NCBI GenBank assembly: GCA_026874595.1
Contig: CM049307.1
Span: forward strand, 3,745,579 to 3,809,578
Length of the DNA stretch: 64,000 nt
Direction: 5' to 3'
Origin: Sipunculus nudus
Taxonomy: Eukaryota > Annelida > Sipuncula > Golfingiida > Sipunculidae
Position numbers and translations under genes: made by a program. The notes under the pieces were generated by a model. It saw only the letters and a program-made list of their open reading frames with translations, was not told where the DNA came from and did not search any database. This document shows positions 45,766 through 59,400 of the stretch, one piece after another (positions within the stretch are counted from its first letter, which is position 1; each line of letters opens with the position of its first letter).

Positions 45766-46317
45766 GAACTAGTCATGACGGCAGGTATGACCTCACCCTT
45801 AACATATAATCATACATGATTGATTTGCCGAAACAAAAATAAAATAAAGACAGAGGATATAAGTTAATTAAATATCAAGAGAGCTCTGAAAAAAAAATGA
45901 AAATATCTGCGTGAAGTTAATTAATTAGCCCATTACCTGATGACAAAGAAAATTCAACGACTGATGGCGAATGCAAATAAAAACCTGTCATCAAATTAGT
46001 AAATTTCAGCCTGATATAAATAATATATATATAACATACAACAGAATTGTTTGACATTTCCCCTCCTCCTACTAACTGGTCTCAGAATGGAGAAATGCAC
46101 CTCTGCTGCGGAGAAAACCACTACTTCTCCAATGACGGAGGGAAATGGACAACTGGCAGACGTCGCATGACGTCATCAGACAATAAAAAACGAGTCGCAA
46201 AAAGTGTCTAATGCAGAACGACACTGGCTCCCTTTTTGGCAAAACAGCAGTGAATAATGTCGATGCTATGTAACATTGATATTTGAGGTATTGAGCCTAT
46301 GTCTACGCAAACAGTCA

Positions 46318-46319
<2 letters not shown>

Positions 46320-46380
<61 letters not shown>
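46320..46380. repeat. (TA)n microsatellite abutting lipoxygenase stop codon
   Basis: About 30 TA units end one base before the TAA stop of the - strand lipoxygenase gene, so the 3' UTR would begin with this repeat. Confidence 0.97.
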
Positions 46381-46381
<1 letters not shown>

Positions 46382-46382
<1 letters not shown>

Positions 46383-46502
46383 TAGCTACTGATGGAATTT
46401 GGGATACTCTCTGGGAGCAGGTAATCATATTCGTAAATTGCTGGGCGTGCCTTGATTCTTGTTTGAATTTCTTCTCCGATTTTTTTCAATTCATCGCGGA
46501 AC
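46382..46502 (-). CDS. Lipoxygenase exon 13 (terminal)
   Basis: Acceptor ATTTCAG, then [20 protein letters not shown] and [12 protein letters not shown] followed by TAA. The IPNSI.x end is typical. The final residue, usually Ile, whose carboxylate binds iron, is Ser. Confidence 0.96.
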
Positions 46503-48037
46503 CTGAAATCAGAATACACAAGAAATAATCAAATTTAGGTTTGATCTAATATACAAAAGTTGACGAGTCTATGGTTAATCAGTTCATGGGTCCAAAACCA
46601 TCGATGAAAAAATTGACAATTTTTCACCTGATATTTTTGTTTAATTGAGTTAATTTTTAAGGTCATTACTGAGGATGCTTTTATGAATTCTGGTCAACTT
46701 TCCTTGATAGTGTATGGAAAATGTTATTGATATATGTGGAGTGTATCTTTTATATTGTATGAATTGGGTCCTTGCTTTAGTATGGATCGAATCTTTGATA
46801 TAGTATGGATCATGTCTTAGATATTGTATGGATCGTGTCCTTGATCTAGTATGGATCGTGTATTTGATATAGTATGGATTGTGTCTTTGATATAATATGG
46901 ATAATGTCCTTGATCTAGCATAGAATGTGTCTTTGGTATAGTATGAATAGTGTCTTTGATAAAGTATGGTATGTGTCCTTGATCTAGTATGGATTGAATC
47001 TTTGAATATGTTATGGATCGTGTCTTAGATATTGTATGGATTGTGTCCTTGATCTAATATGGTTCGTGTCTTTGATATATTATTGATTCTGTCTTTGAAA
47101 TTGTATGGATTGTGTCTTTGATAAAATATGGATTGTGTATTTGATATTGTATGAATTATGTCTTTGATATAGTATAGATCTAGTATGGATTGTGTCCTTG
47201 ATTTAGTATGGATTGTGCCCTTGATCTGGTATGGATTTTGTCTTTGATATAGTATGGAATGTGTCCTTGATGTAGTATGGATTGAATCTTTGATATAGTA
47301 TGGTTTGTGTGTTTGATATTCTATGAATTATGTCTTTGATAAAGTATTGATCTAGTATGGAATGTGTCCTTGATTGAGTATGGATAGTGTCCTTGATCCA
47401 GTATGGATTGTGTCTTTGACATAGTATGGATTGTGTCTTTGATATTGTATGAATTATGTCTTTGATAGAGTATAGATCTAGCATTGATTGTGTCCTTGAT
47501 CTAGTATGGATTGTGTCCTTGATCTGGTGTGGATTGTGTCCTTGATCTAGTATGGATTGTGTCCTTGATCTAGTATGGATTGAATCGTTGATATAGTATG
47601 GACTGTGTCTTTGATATAGGATGGATTGTGTCTTGATAATATATGGATCGTGTATTATTATAGTATTGATCATGTCTTTGATGTTTTATATATAATGTGC
47701 TTCTTTTCTTACTTTTGCTCTGCTTCGAGCACTCTGGGGTCGTAGTTATAGCGTCTTTCCCAGTCTCCCAGACTGTTGGTAGCCTTTCTGCTCATCACGG
47801 CGGTCGCCACGACGGCGTTCAGCGTTTCATCCAGGTTCGGGAGCATCTTCAGAAGGTCATCGTTCGTTAGTGGCTTCTGAAATAAATACTTCCATTTAAT
47901 GCTGCACGCAAACGATATAAAACAATTTTTAGATTATTATATTTTTATCTGAAACAGGTGACTAGTAGAGAAATATTCTAATTTGAATAAATTTTGATTA
48001 CCTTAAAACAACTTATTTTTTTATTATAATATAAAAT

Positions 48038-48090
<53 letters not shown>

Positions 48091-51000
48091 CTATTATATT
48101 TGTATATAAATCATAACACATTTGCAAAGTAAACAATTTAATTTAGTTCATCAACCGAGCCGTCGCCACAATACAGTCCTTCACGTATCAAAAAATGCTG
48201 CGTCCTATACTTTATATACCTTGTCACCGAGAATGAACAATAAAAGAAGAGTAATCCTAGAGACGGTCAGTGCCGTAAGAATTTAAGTCTATTGTCGGAA
48301 GTTTCAGAGAAGTTACATTTCAAATTTCAACAACAGGGGCAAGCTTGTTTTGTAATTAATATTTTAACATAATCCGCTGAGAAATATCCTGAGGTATGTT
48401 TTATTCCAAGATCCCGACTGTGTCTGTTACGGAGAGTTTAGAACAATTTAATATAGGGCCAACTTTTTGTGAATGATGAACAATGTATGGAGATCCTGTT
48501 ATCAAAGTGTAGTTATACTAATCATGGTCTAATTTTAAGATACCCTGTCATACATTAGGCTTGTATATCATTTTGCTCACCTATATTCATTTCTTGGACT
48601 AAGTAAGATTTATAAGGGATTTTTTTTTTATGTTCAGCTTTTAACAGACACCTAAGTGTTTTCAGTTTATGTACAGACCTTGTGCAAACTATTAGGGAAG
48701 TAAACTGTATGTTCGTTTTGTATGCCCAATAATATCTCTGTGATCAAGCAACATCCTTTAGAGAGTTATTCCAGCAATATCTTTAAAACTGTCACGGGTA
48801 TATTTGTGAAAGCTCAGCATAGAATAAACTTTTTTAATCACTGGCGATTTACGCCTGATAACAGACATGTCAAATTGGCAAACTGAAAATTCAATCCCTA
48901 TATTCTTTTGAATTTAATATATTCTCTGCTGGTTTTGCAGTTGACATGAAAATCTTAATTAACTATAATATTTCAAGAAGCTTCCTTTATGTAAAAGAAT
49001 AAATCCAGTTTTCCCAGGATAATCGTATGGGAATTATTCACAAGTGAGCGTGGGGTCCTTAGCCTCTTGTTACCTTGTCCTTTGGTGGGCTACCATGAAG
49101 TTTACAAGGGTAGTTTTGAGGATACCCAAATTCGTCGTACTGTCCGAAGTTGACGGCGGCATGCTGGACGCTGCACGTGAAGATGACAGATGTACATACA
49201 GACACGATGTCGTCTGCTGTCTCAAATCTCCCGCCATTTGGAATACCCTATAAAGTGATAAAGGCAAACAAATATTAAGGCAACGACACTCAGGCTTATA
49301 CCTGAGATTGTGAATTATGAAATCAATATAGCCTGAACCGATGAGGGGGTGTTAACGGGTTTCCCCTTATGGCCTTAGCAAATTTGCAGCATATGACTTT
49401 GCAACACAGTAATTTTTAATACAACAAAGTTTAACGGCTGTTACAGTTAGTCACTTATATCGATGTTCAATTCAATATTTCAAACTTGAATGGTACCTGC
49501 AGTTAAAACCAATAAATACACACAGTATAAAGGAATAAAATATGAATGGGATGTTGTTAATACGATGAAAACATAACTCTGAAAAGTATGAATGGGACTT
49601 CGTAAATATAATGAAAAATCAACACTGAAAAATATGAATGAGGTGTCGTAAATATAATTAAACATTAACAATGTAAAGTATAAATGGGATGTAAATCTGA
49701 TGAAAAATTAACCTGTGAAATATGAATAAGATGCTGCAAATATGATGGAAATTTTACACTATAAAGTATGAACGGGATGTCGTAAATATAACTGGAATTT
49801 TACACTGTAAAGTATGAATGGGAAAGATGTACGACACATGCAGAGAGTCACCATGTCAATATGAACTTACCTTTAGACCGATGCCGCCCTCCTCAACAGG
49901 GGTAGCCAAGTCTTTCCCCCAAGCCTGCAATTCATTGTCTTTAGTAATGATATCGCACGACTCTGAAAGTGCAATATAATACATAGAAATTTGCTGATTC
50001 AACCCAGAATCATTTTCTACTTCCATCAATAGCTGATTCAGTTGCTGTCCTTTTAAATTTCTAAATAATTTTACAAAACAACATTTTGTTGAAAACCTTT
50101 TATAAACATGGAAGTATGAGATATGGACCCATCATATCTTGAATAAAATGACTTTAAATGACTTGATGCTCAACTCTTATGTTATTCTAAAAGATCATAC
50201 GATGAGACAATCTTAGATCACGGACTTTCAGTTAACATTTTATCAATTCTATAAAAAAAAGGTAACAAGGAAAGGTAAGGCTGTCGTACAGACGGAAGGT
50301 CGTTAGAGGTTTTACAGCAAATGCCCATTGAAATCAGGAATTTTATTTTGAATATATTGTTTCCGGGCGAATGCGCAGTCATTAACAGTTACGGAGCATG
50401 GATTTAAAACTCTTTCCTTTATGTGTCTGTCAAATAAGTTTGCAATATGGATTTATGCTTTTTAAAAGCAAATTATGCAAATTTTATGGGGTATTTTATG
50501 ACAGTAACACAAAACGTAAAGCAGCTGGTGTTCAATCCTTCCCTATCCATGCTTACAGACAGAGAACAGTAATAATTGCGTATGGATAATACTGCGTCAG
50601 CAGTATCGAACCGCCACACAGAAATGAGCTTTCATGACTGATTTCCCCAGAGTTTGATATATATTATATGTTTTCCCGGCGAGTACTTGATATTGCTAAA
50701 TAATTAGGATCGTAACGGGGTCCCAAGAAAAAGTCCGGGATATAAAAAATAAATGTAGCAAAGCGACCTCTGGTGCATGCTAGTGCATTATGCTTACTAA
50801 TACTCCGCAGGGTCGTTCTGGTTAGGCATTGTGAGTAAAGTAATTCCCCACAATGCAGGGGGTTCTTAATACGTCACTGGCGGAGGTATAAATATGTTTA
50901 AGGGTTTACAGATAAAGGCTATTGAGCTATGTTGGATAACAGATTTTTCAAGGCAAATTACGTGCACATAAATGTCTTTATGATGCCGAGAAAATAGAGT

Positions 51001-53388
51001 AATTATATTCTGCTAAGCATGCGCATGTTCAGTGTGAGCAGTCACAAATTTTGATTATGAATTATGGCCGTTGAGAAAAGTAGTCCCGGCCATTTCAGAA
51101 TACTTAAGTGGTTGAGGTTTTTATAATTAACGAGATCTGCGAACTGGTGGGTACTTACTGTAAAATATGTCCACCACATCACGGGCGTATCTAGAAATGG
51201 CGTGATAATACAGAAGACCGTCGTCTCGATACGGGTAGATAGGCAGCACATCAGACGACATCACCTGGTGTAATCACAAATAAATGAAGATATACATGTT
51301 TCTTGGCTCCCCTACAGATTTCTTCAAACAGACACGTTAAAATGAAGATATGCATGTTTCTTGGCTCCCCTACAGATTTCTTCAAACAGACACGTTAAAA
51401 TGAAGATATACATGTTTCTTGGCTCCCCTACAGATTTCTTCAAACAGACACGTTAAAATGAAGATATGCATGTTTCTTGGCTCCCCTACAGATTTCTTCA
51501 AACAGACACGTTAAAATAAAGATATACATGTTTCTTGGCTCCCCTACAGATTTCTTCAAACAGACACGTTAAAATGAAGATATGCATGTTTCTTGGCTCC
51601 CCTACAGATTTTTTCAAACAGACACATTAAAATAGAGATATGCATGTTTCTTGGCTCCCCTACAGATTTCTTCAAACAGACACGTTAAAATGAAGATATG
51701 CATGTTTCTTGGCTCCCCTACAGATTTCTTCAAACAGACACGTTAAAATGAAGATATGCATGTTTCTTGGCTCCCCTACAGATTTCTTCAAACAGACACG
51801 TTAAAATGAAGATATACGTTTCTTGGCTCCCCTACAGATTTCTTCAAACAGACACGTTAAAATGAAGATATACATGTTTCTTGGCTCACCTACAGATTTC
51901 TTCAAACAGACACGTTAAAATGAAGATATACATGTTTCTTGGCTCCCCTACAGATTTCTTCAAACAGACACGTTAAAATGAAGATATACATGTTTCTTGG
52001 CTCCCCTACAGATTTCTTCAAACAGACACGTTAAAATGAAGATATACATGTTTCTTGGCTCCCTTACAGATAATTTCTTCAAACAGACACGTTAAAACGT
52101 TCACAGTTCTGACCGGGTGACCTGCGTTTGAAAATCGAATTCGAGTTGCTCTCGAGTCTCGGGTTTTGTTTGAACTTATAAGGTTTGGCGAATATACTAA
52201 AAGTAGAGACTGGAGAGATTCCCGATTTGAACATACGGATATTTTGCGTAACTAGACATAACTATTATGTTTTCAAACTTTTGGATTCTTCATTAGTTTC
52301 TGAAGCAATGGAATCCAGTTATCCAATATCACGTGTTGTGTATTATTTTCATAATGTTTCTGAAATTTTATAATAGTCTGTGTCACACGTAATTATTAGT
52401 ACATATGGTCCGAGCGATTGTCACAGAATTGTTCGCCTTCATTTTATCACTCAATCAGACTCTCTCGATAATGAAGTGCATTTTTATGTCATTTTACCTT
52501 TTGCATGATATACATCTGTTGTCCGTTTTTTATTAAGGTTGTTGGAATAGAATATAGTTCATTCATGTAAAAGCCAGCTTTTTTTCAAAATGATCGGAAC
52601 ATTGCTGATTAATTCGGATGTAAACGTCCATGAACCAGCTGATCTGTTTTCTGATGTAACAAATCAAGAGCGGAGATAAATATATTTTCCCAAGCCGGTT
52701 TATCGGATGTTTCAGAAAGTTTCTGCACAGGAGAGAACTAAAACTATTATTACGGAATATTGAGAACAAAATTATTTTGTGTATGAGAAAATGACTATTG
52801 TTTCATGTAATAAACCCAGTTCTCATTTAGATCTGCGTTATTCCGATCTATCAAGCTCACCATAAGGTACCTCAGGTAAGATAACGAACTCGAGCCAGAT
52901 AATCTATTGGTAAGTAGTTATAATAAGTTTCGTGAAAATCCATCAAATACCCTGTGAATTATGGCGGCGACACTAACAGTTAACGGACAGACGGATAGAC
53001 GGGCCATGAGTATGTCATAAGCTTGCGTATAAAAATTACATAAATGAATTTAGAGGAAAAGAAAGATCATAGGCATAATTTGGTTAATATAATTATCATT
53101 AATTTAAATGTGCCTGCCTTTTAGATGTATTATTTTCTTGGATACTAAGTACTGCGATCTATTCTATTTATATGGATTTAGAATTCAGGAGCATTCTTAT
53201 ACTTACACCTCGTGCCTCTAATGCTTTTGGAAGAGTTCCATCGACGTCAAGTCGCCAATCCTTTTTCCTTAAAACAACGTAAATATTACAAAACACCTTC
53301 ATCAGTATCAAGAATATGTGCAATCTGCCAAATCTAACGTAACAGGCACGCGTATTCAAACAATCCTGATCTAAGAAATAATGAAGTT

Positions 53389-53455
<67 letters not shown>

Positions 53456-56400
53456 TTACATACCATACTATCAATGAAGCCATTAGAAAACATACGAGAA
53501 TATTTTGTATGGTCACACAAAAATACAAAGTCATCGAACAAAAGATAGGTAAAAATCCAACTTTGTTATTACACATGCAAATGCAGCAGCAAGGCCGTTT
53601 TCTGTATTAACGGATAAGTTACTATCCAACACAAAAACAACATCATTAGGGTGGTCCCCGCAAAAATGCATCGCAAGCAGTGGCCAGTAGGTGTCGCCAG
53701 TAGCATGAACTCACTTTTTCCGCAGCAAACTAAAGAACCCATTTCGACCAATTGTCAATGTCTTTTCAATCCAGCCGCCTTCACTGAACAGGACGTCGTG
53801 GCCATTCCTTAAAGAAAATGAACATACTGAAACTGTGAAACTGTTTTCAACTTCGCTTACTCATGACTACAGAGCTACTCCTACCCACGGTGGTCGGAGT
53901 CATCCGTTTATCGAAATTTAATCGAACAGAAAATGTATTACTGATTAATTGCTGAAAGCGGTGGCATTTTTTCTCAATTATCTGTCTGGAACTCGAGTAC
54001 TCACTGCTATGACAACAGTTGGTGCAAAACAAACATGCACAGAGTTCAGATGGCTCCGCTCTAAAGCTATGTAATTATTTACTATGGTGTAAAACTACTG
54101 GAGTGCTTTAAATTTATATTTAACTGGCCATAAATGATGGAAGCAAAACTCTCAGGATCAACAATATTGCATAAAAATAGATTGTTTACAATATATGTTT
54201 GTTTTATTCGGAAGATTAGCATTAAATTGGGTCCAAACCTTTGGATTTGTGTTCTCCGTTCGAACTTCTCTGAATCGAGAATAAGAGAACTAGACTTTCA
54301 GCACTAGAATAAATGACATTTAATACTTCAAGCTCTAGTAAAGATTGCCAACTAACAGAGTGTAAAATTAAAATTGTTGACTCCTAGCTTTCCACATTTC
54401 TTTACATTTTCCTTAATTCTAACATATACGTATGAAGTGGTTCTGTAGACCCCTTTATCACTTGTTGTTCCTGCTTGCCGAAGTCGTGCTTAGACCTCTG
54501 ACCAGGCGCGGAGTCCGTTTGTCAATTTCGTAAGCCACACCCACAACGCAAACAAAACGAAACAAGGATTAACAGTAAATATGGATGATAGCATGGTCTT
54601 TTTAGGGGGGTACTTACTCAAGATAAGAAAAAAAATAATAAACTAAATAATAAACATTACTTAAGGGCTGAGGCATGCGGTCCGTCTGTAAACAATGTGT
54701 CAAATTTTCGTGGCAAAGGTTTCTTACCAGTTGACAGCGATCAGGTTCAGGAAATGCGGTGCGAGCAGACGAAATATCGGATGCTGTGGCGCCAGCTGGC
54801 GGTGTGTCGCGCAACTAACTCCTTCCATCATAAGATGGGTAAAAGCTGTGAAAAATAATAAAACATGTATTTAAAAGGCATGAACTCGTCAGCAAAATTA
54901 AACTTTTGAGCATATTATGTTTAGACCATATTTTCCGACAGGACTCCAATTAACAGACACTTGGTGTTCAGCTGGACGTATCCCAATTGGATATCGGGAT
55001 AGAAATTTCTGGTTCATTTAGAGAATTCCTGTCGCTTAGATTACGTTGGCTAGCTTCAGCGTTAGTCTTTATTTTACATATAACAGGAAAATCTGTGTAT
55101 AACATGAACCTGGGGATTTTGGCGGTCTTATTCATAGATGCGATACATAAGTTTCGTAAAGAATATCTGTGCAGCTGACTCCTTTATAATTCAAATATCA
55201 CAATGTTTAGCTAATGTATAGATACCAATATCGGAATTACTTCCCTTTTATAAACCTTATTGTTTAACCAGGTATGGAGGTATAACCTGACATATTTCTC
55301 CTACCACTGTAGAAAGTTTGTCAATATATCTTTGATTTTATCCAAGTGTTTGTATATAATGTATACACTGTTAACTGAAGCGGAATTATAGACTTAAAAA
55401 TGGAAAGTCAAAAGTACGGTTTCTAGTGCGATATTGGTATTGCATTTTCGAGTAGTAACTCAAATACAAACCTTAATGTGGGAGGCTTTGGCGGACGGCT
55501 ATAGGACCCACAAAAAAACCGAAATATTGAGGTTTTGGTGTACGTTTGTGTATCGCATAAATGCAAGCTATAATGTGTTGGGCTGTTGTGAACATTGGTA
55601 GGGCCCACGAATACAAACCTAAATGAGTGAGGCTTTGGTGTATGTTGGCGTCGGCGTTGTTGAACCACATTTTTGCAGCTTGCCACGTGTAGGTGGGATC
55701 ACTTGGAGTAAAGATTTGTGGTTTCTAAAACAAATTATACGACAACATTACAGATTTCGCTCAAACGGATCAAATGTGATCTTAGTTTAATAACATACAA
55801 CAAAATTTTCAGGCTAATAATTTTTATGACTTATGCATATACCGTAATCTAGTAATACAGCTGATTCATAAGTGATATTCAATTATTTTTTTAACTAAAA
55901 AAATCATTGAATCTTGATATTATTTTTGCACAACCTGTAAACACTTCATGCATGAAAACATATAGAGATTTTGTATGTTTCAAATTTTTGTTCAAGGTTG
56001 ACTATATTGAGGAAATAATTGTAGCGGTTTGTTAAAAACACAATCAAATTTTGTTAAATAACACATTTAAATTCGTAGTAAAGGATACTACATATTATAT
56101 CACGTTTCTATATGAACAAGTGGAAAAATTCATGCAAGTATGGTTCCGTTTTAATAATGTTACAGTATTTGATAATATTATTATTACAAATCACTATCTG
56201 TTACGCTGTCGACAATGCATTAAATATGTGATAAATATATATGTTAAGTGTATAAATAAGGAGCAAACTCTGTAAATCAAGAAACCATCGTCGGATGCAT
56301 ATGTTTTTGATGCCAAACATGGGATACCTTGAAATTATCGAGTTTCAGACTTAACGCTTCAGACTTGTGTGTGTTATACGGGCAATCACACAGTGACTAT

Positions 56401-59400
56401 AAATAGATATAAAGTGTTCCACAGATGTTTCATATTAACTGGTGAACGGTATTATGCTTTGTTTATTTCATTATACTCAGCGACAGCTCGTAAAATTGTC
56501 TGTTTGTTGTGCTCTTTGTTTTGTTAAACATAAACCACGCGCCATATGAATATGATTATGTAGGTGTATGGGATAAACCATGCCATCTGAAGTGGGCGGC
56601 TACATGATTTCATAAATGCGTACATATACATAAGTGTTTCTTAAGCACAGGTAACAATCATATTAACGCTACTGTTAAATTATGTTTGAACCGAATACCA
56701 TATTCTCCGCTGAAGGTTCTTGAAACAGCTGGATGGCCACAGGTTTCAGCATCTTCCGGCTCGTAAGGAAAAAAAGACCGATTGGGGCACACAGCTATTA
56801 AGAAAAGCAATACTTATATATACACATTATTGCTTCAGAGTAAACAACAATCAAATCATTTGTTCCACTGCACTACTTGACTATCTAATTGCTTTATTTA
56901 TGCATTGTGTTTCACTGACTTATCGCATGAGTGTTTTTTCTAATTAAATAAATGCTTAATTAACTACACTTGAGAACTGATAATTATTTTCCCCACAAAT
57001 TTTCTAAAAATAATTGCCATTCGGCCCAAATGTATCCAAAGGGTCGACTAATTTAAATGTAATTTTGTTCTCATTAGATTTTCATTACATATTTTTTGGG
57101 GGAGATTATTCGATACATTCCAGTAGGATTGGTGGAACAGAATCAGACGGTTAGATAATCTACTTGTTGGTAAAGCATATGAAGTATAAGCAAATTGTAA
57201 TCACCGTTCTGTCAGACGGAAGTTCAATGTCCTTCAGAATATGATGGTTGACCACAAAGAGTCGATCGGTCTGAAGAGCATCTATTAGAGACATTCCCTC
57301 CATATGCTCCTTTGTCATCTCGTCTGTCACCGGTAGACTACAAATAACAGTATAAATGTTTACAGGGGCAAGACTTGGCATTGTAGTCATGGCAATGGTA
57401 ACATAAGGAACAAGGCTGGGTTTCCATCCGACGTTACACTTTGCCTTCCTGGTATTATGGTCTGGTCACTCTTGTTGCTTTACTCCACTTTCTTCGTGTA
57501 CGCAGCAGCGTTATCAACTCTGCATTTTGCCTGCCTTCCATGACCACTACCTTTTCACTCCTGGATGGAGAGGGACAACCTCGTAGTGAAGACCTTGGCC
57601 AGGAGTCTCAGCGAGCAAAGCGGTCTGAACGGGGCTCGAACCAACAACCTTTCGGTAAAGAGTCCAGCGCCCTAACCATCACGCCGCCACGTTCCAACTC
57701 TGTTGAGGTCCACGCTTTTGACATCCGGTTTGAAGGAACCTACTCTAATCCCTATTGGAGAGTAGAAGGCAGAGTAAAACAACACGTTATAATACATGTA
57801 CCTGGAGTATTCCCTATTGGAGAGTAGAAGGCAGAGTAAAACAACACGTTATAATACATGTACCTGGAGTATTCCCTATTGGAGAGTAGAAGGCAGAGTA
57901 AAACAACACGTTATAATACATGTACCTGGAGTATTCCCTGCCCAGCGTTTAGGAAACCTGAAACCCAGTAGGCTTAAAAATGACGTATCATTTTTTATTC
58001 TTATCATACTGTTAAATTCTTCATTATTTATCAGACAGCGTTAACCACAGGCCCCGAGCCTATATTTCAAACTATACTATCGCTAAGCGATCACTGGGGT
58101 GCTCTCGTAAAATATAATTATCAAATAAGTTTTGAACATGTAAGGTATTGATGAGAGAAGTTTTGAACATGTAAGGTATTGATGAGAGAATGGCAAAAAA
58201 CCCGTGTTCAGCATGATTGTTTCACTGTTATCGCAAAAGCTGACAAAACTGAACCGTGTACAGATGTATTATTCCAGGTTCACACAAAATTAAAAAGACG
58301 CTCCGAGATATTATTATATGAAGACTAATAATACTTCATATGGTACCACTTTATATGGTCACTGCATCAACTAAATAAATGTTCACCTTATCAACCTTTT
58401 AAATATAAATATGATATACTGAGGTCGGGTTTATTATTGCGAGGTTAAATATTCGCCATTCCAATTTTCCAATGTTTCCCCAGGGTTTAATTTTCGCGAT
58501 TTACCATAACGGTACTTGCACAATGTCTATGACCATTATTATATCAATTTTACAGTATACACGCAAAATCTTATCTATTGTTCAATGAGCTAAGGGAACA
58601 GTTAACAAGCGGAAATTATTCACGCAAAAGTGGCAGATATACAAAAGAACTGATACTATTTTAATTACCAGTCTTTTAATTACCGGTAAAATAAAATGTA
58701 TACATGCTTATCTTTACGCACAATATACATGAGATGCCATTGAAGCTAGAGAATAATTTACACCTGTGCACATATGGCTTCTTATTCACGAACGTCTTAT
58801 TTTTTGCGATAATATCCCCTTCGCAAAAATCGCGATTTTGATACCCCCACGAACAAAAAAAAATTACCAAAGTAAATCTAAAATCAGAAAGTTAAAAGGC
58901 ACATATATGTCGGAAACTGTCACCCACTTGGCTGGTAGTTCTCTACATAGTTGAATCTGAGCTGGGTTACAACCAACAAGTCTCTGGGCACCGAAAGCTT
59001 CGTCATCGGTCGCACTATTCTTACTCAAACCCTGAAAAAGAATCACATTTTCAGCGAACCTGTGAGCTTATGCGATGGTGTGGCGTCGTCTGTCGTCCGT
59101 CGTCTGTACGTTAACCTATACTATCTTGAAAACGGCAAGAGTTAGCATAACGAAATTTTATACAAAAAACTAGTCATCTAAAAAACTCTATCGGATTTTG
59201 CTTATTTTTTGGCTAACTGTATTTTCTTAGATTTTATTGGGAAAAAGCTAAAAAAAGCATTAAAAATCTTCTTCTCCGAAACTGTTCAGCCATATTGTCC
59301 AATATTTCACAGAAATTATTCCTGGAACAATCTCTCTCAAGTTTGTTCGAATGGTTTAAGTTCGGTGATTTTTGGCTAAGTTACAGGAAGTTGAACTTGG

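Larger units (their letters stand above)
44301..46381. other. Intergenic DNA downstream of both neighbours
   Basis: Holds an AT-rich inverted-repeat patch rich in AAATGCATTTGAA and ATGCAAAT (44540-44870), three (TA)n tracts (45636-45658, 45703-45760, 46320-46380) and a palindromic TGACGTCA at 46168-46175. An open frame at 44964-45386 shows no recognised domain and ends in a poly-T artefact. No gene called. Confidence 0.5.

Noticed and set aside
46165-46178. CRE-type promoter element TGACGTCA for the lipoxygenase
   Set aside because: It lies downstream of the gene's 3' end on the gene's own strand. A single 8-bp palindrome is not enough to call regulation.
47203-47673. 156-residue - strand protein
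   Set aside because: Lies wholly in the degenerate TATAGTATGGATTG field inside a lipoxygenase intron. Composition artefact.
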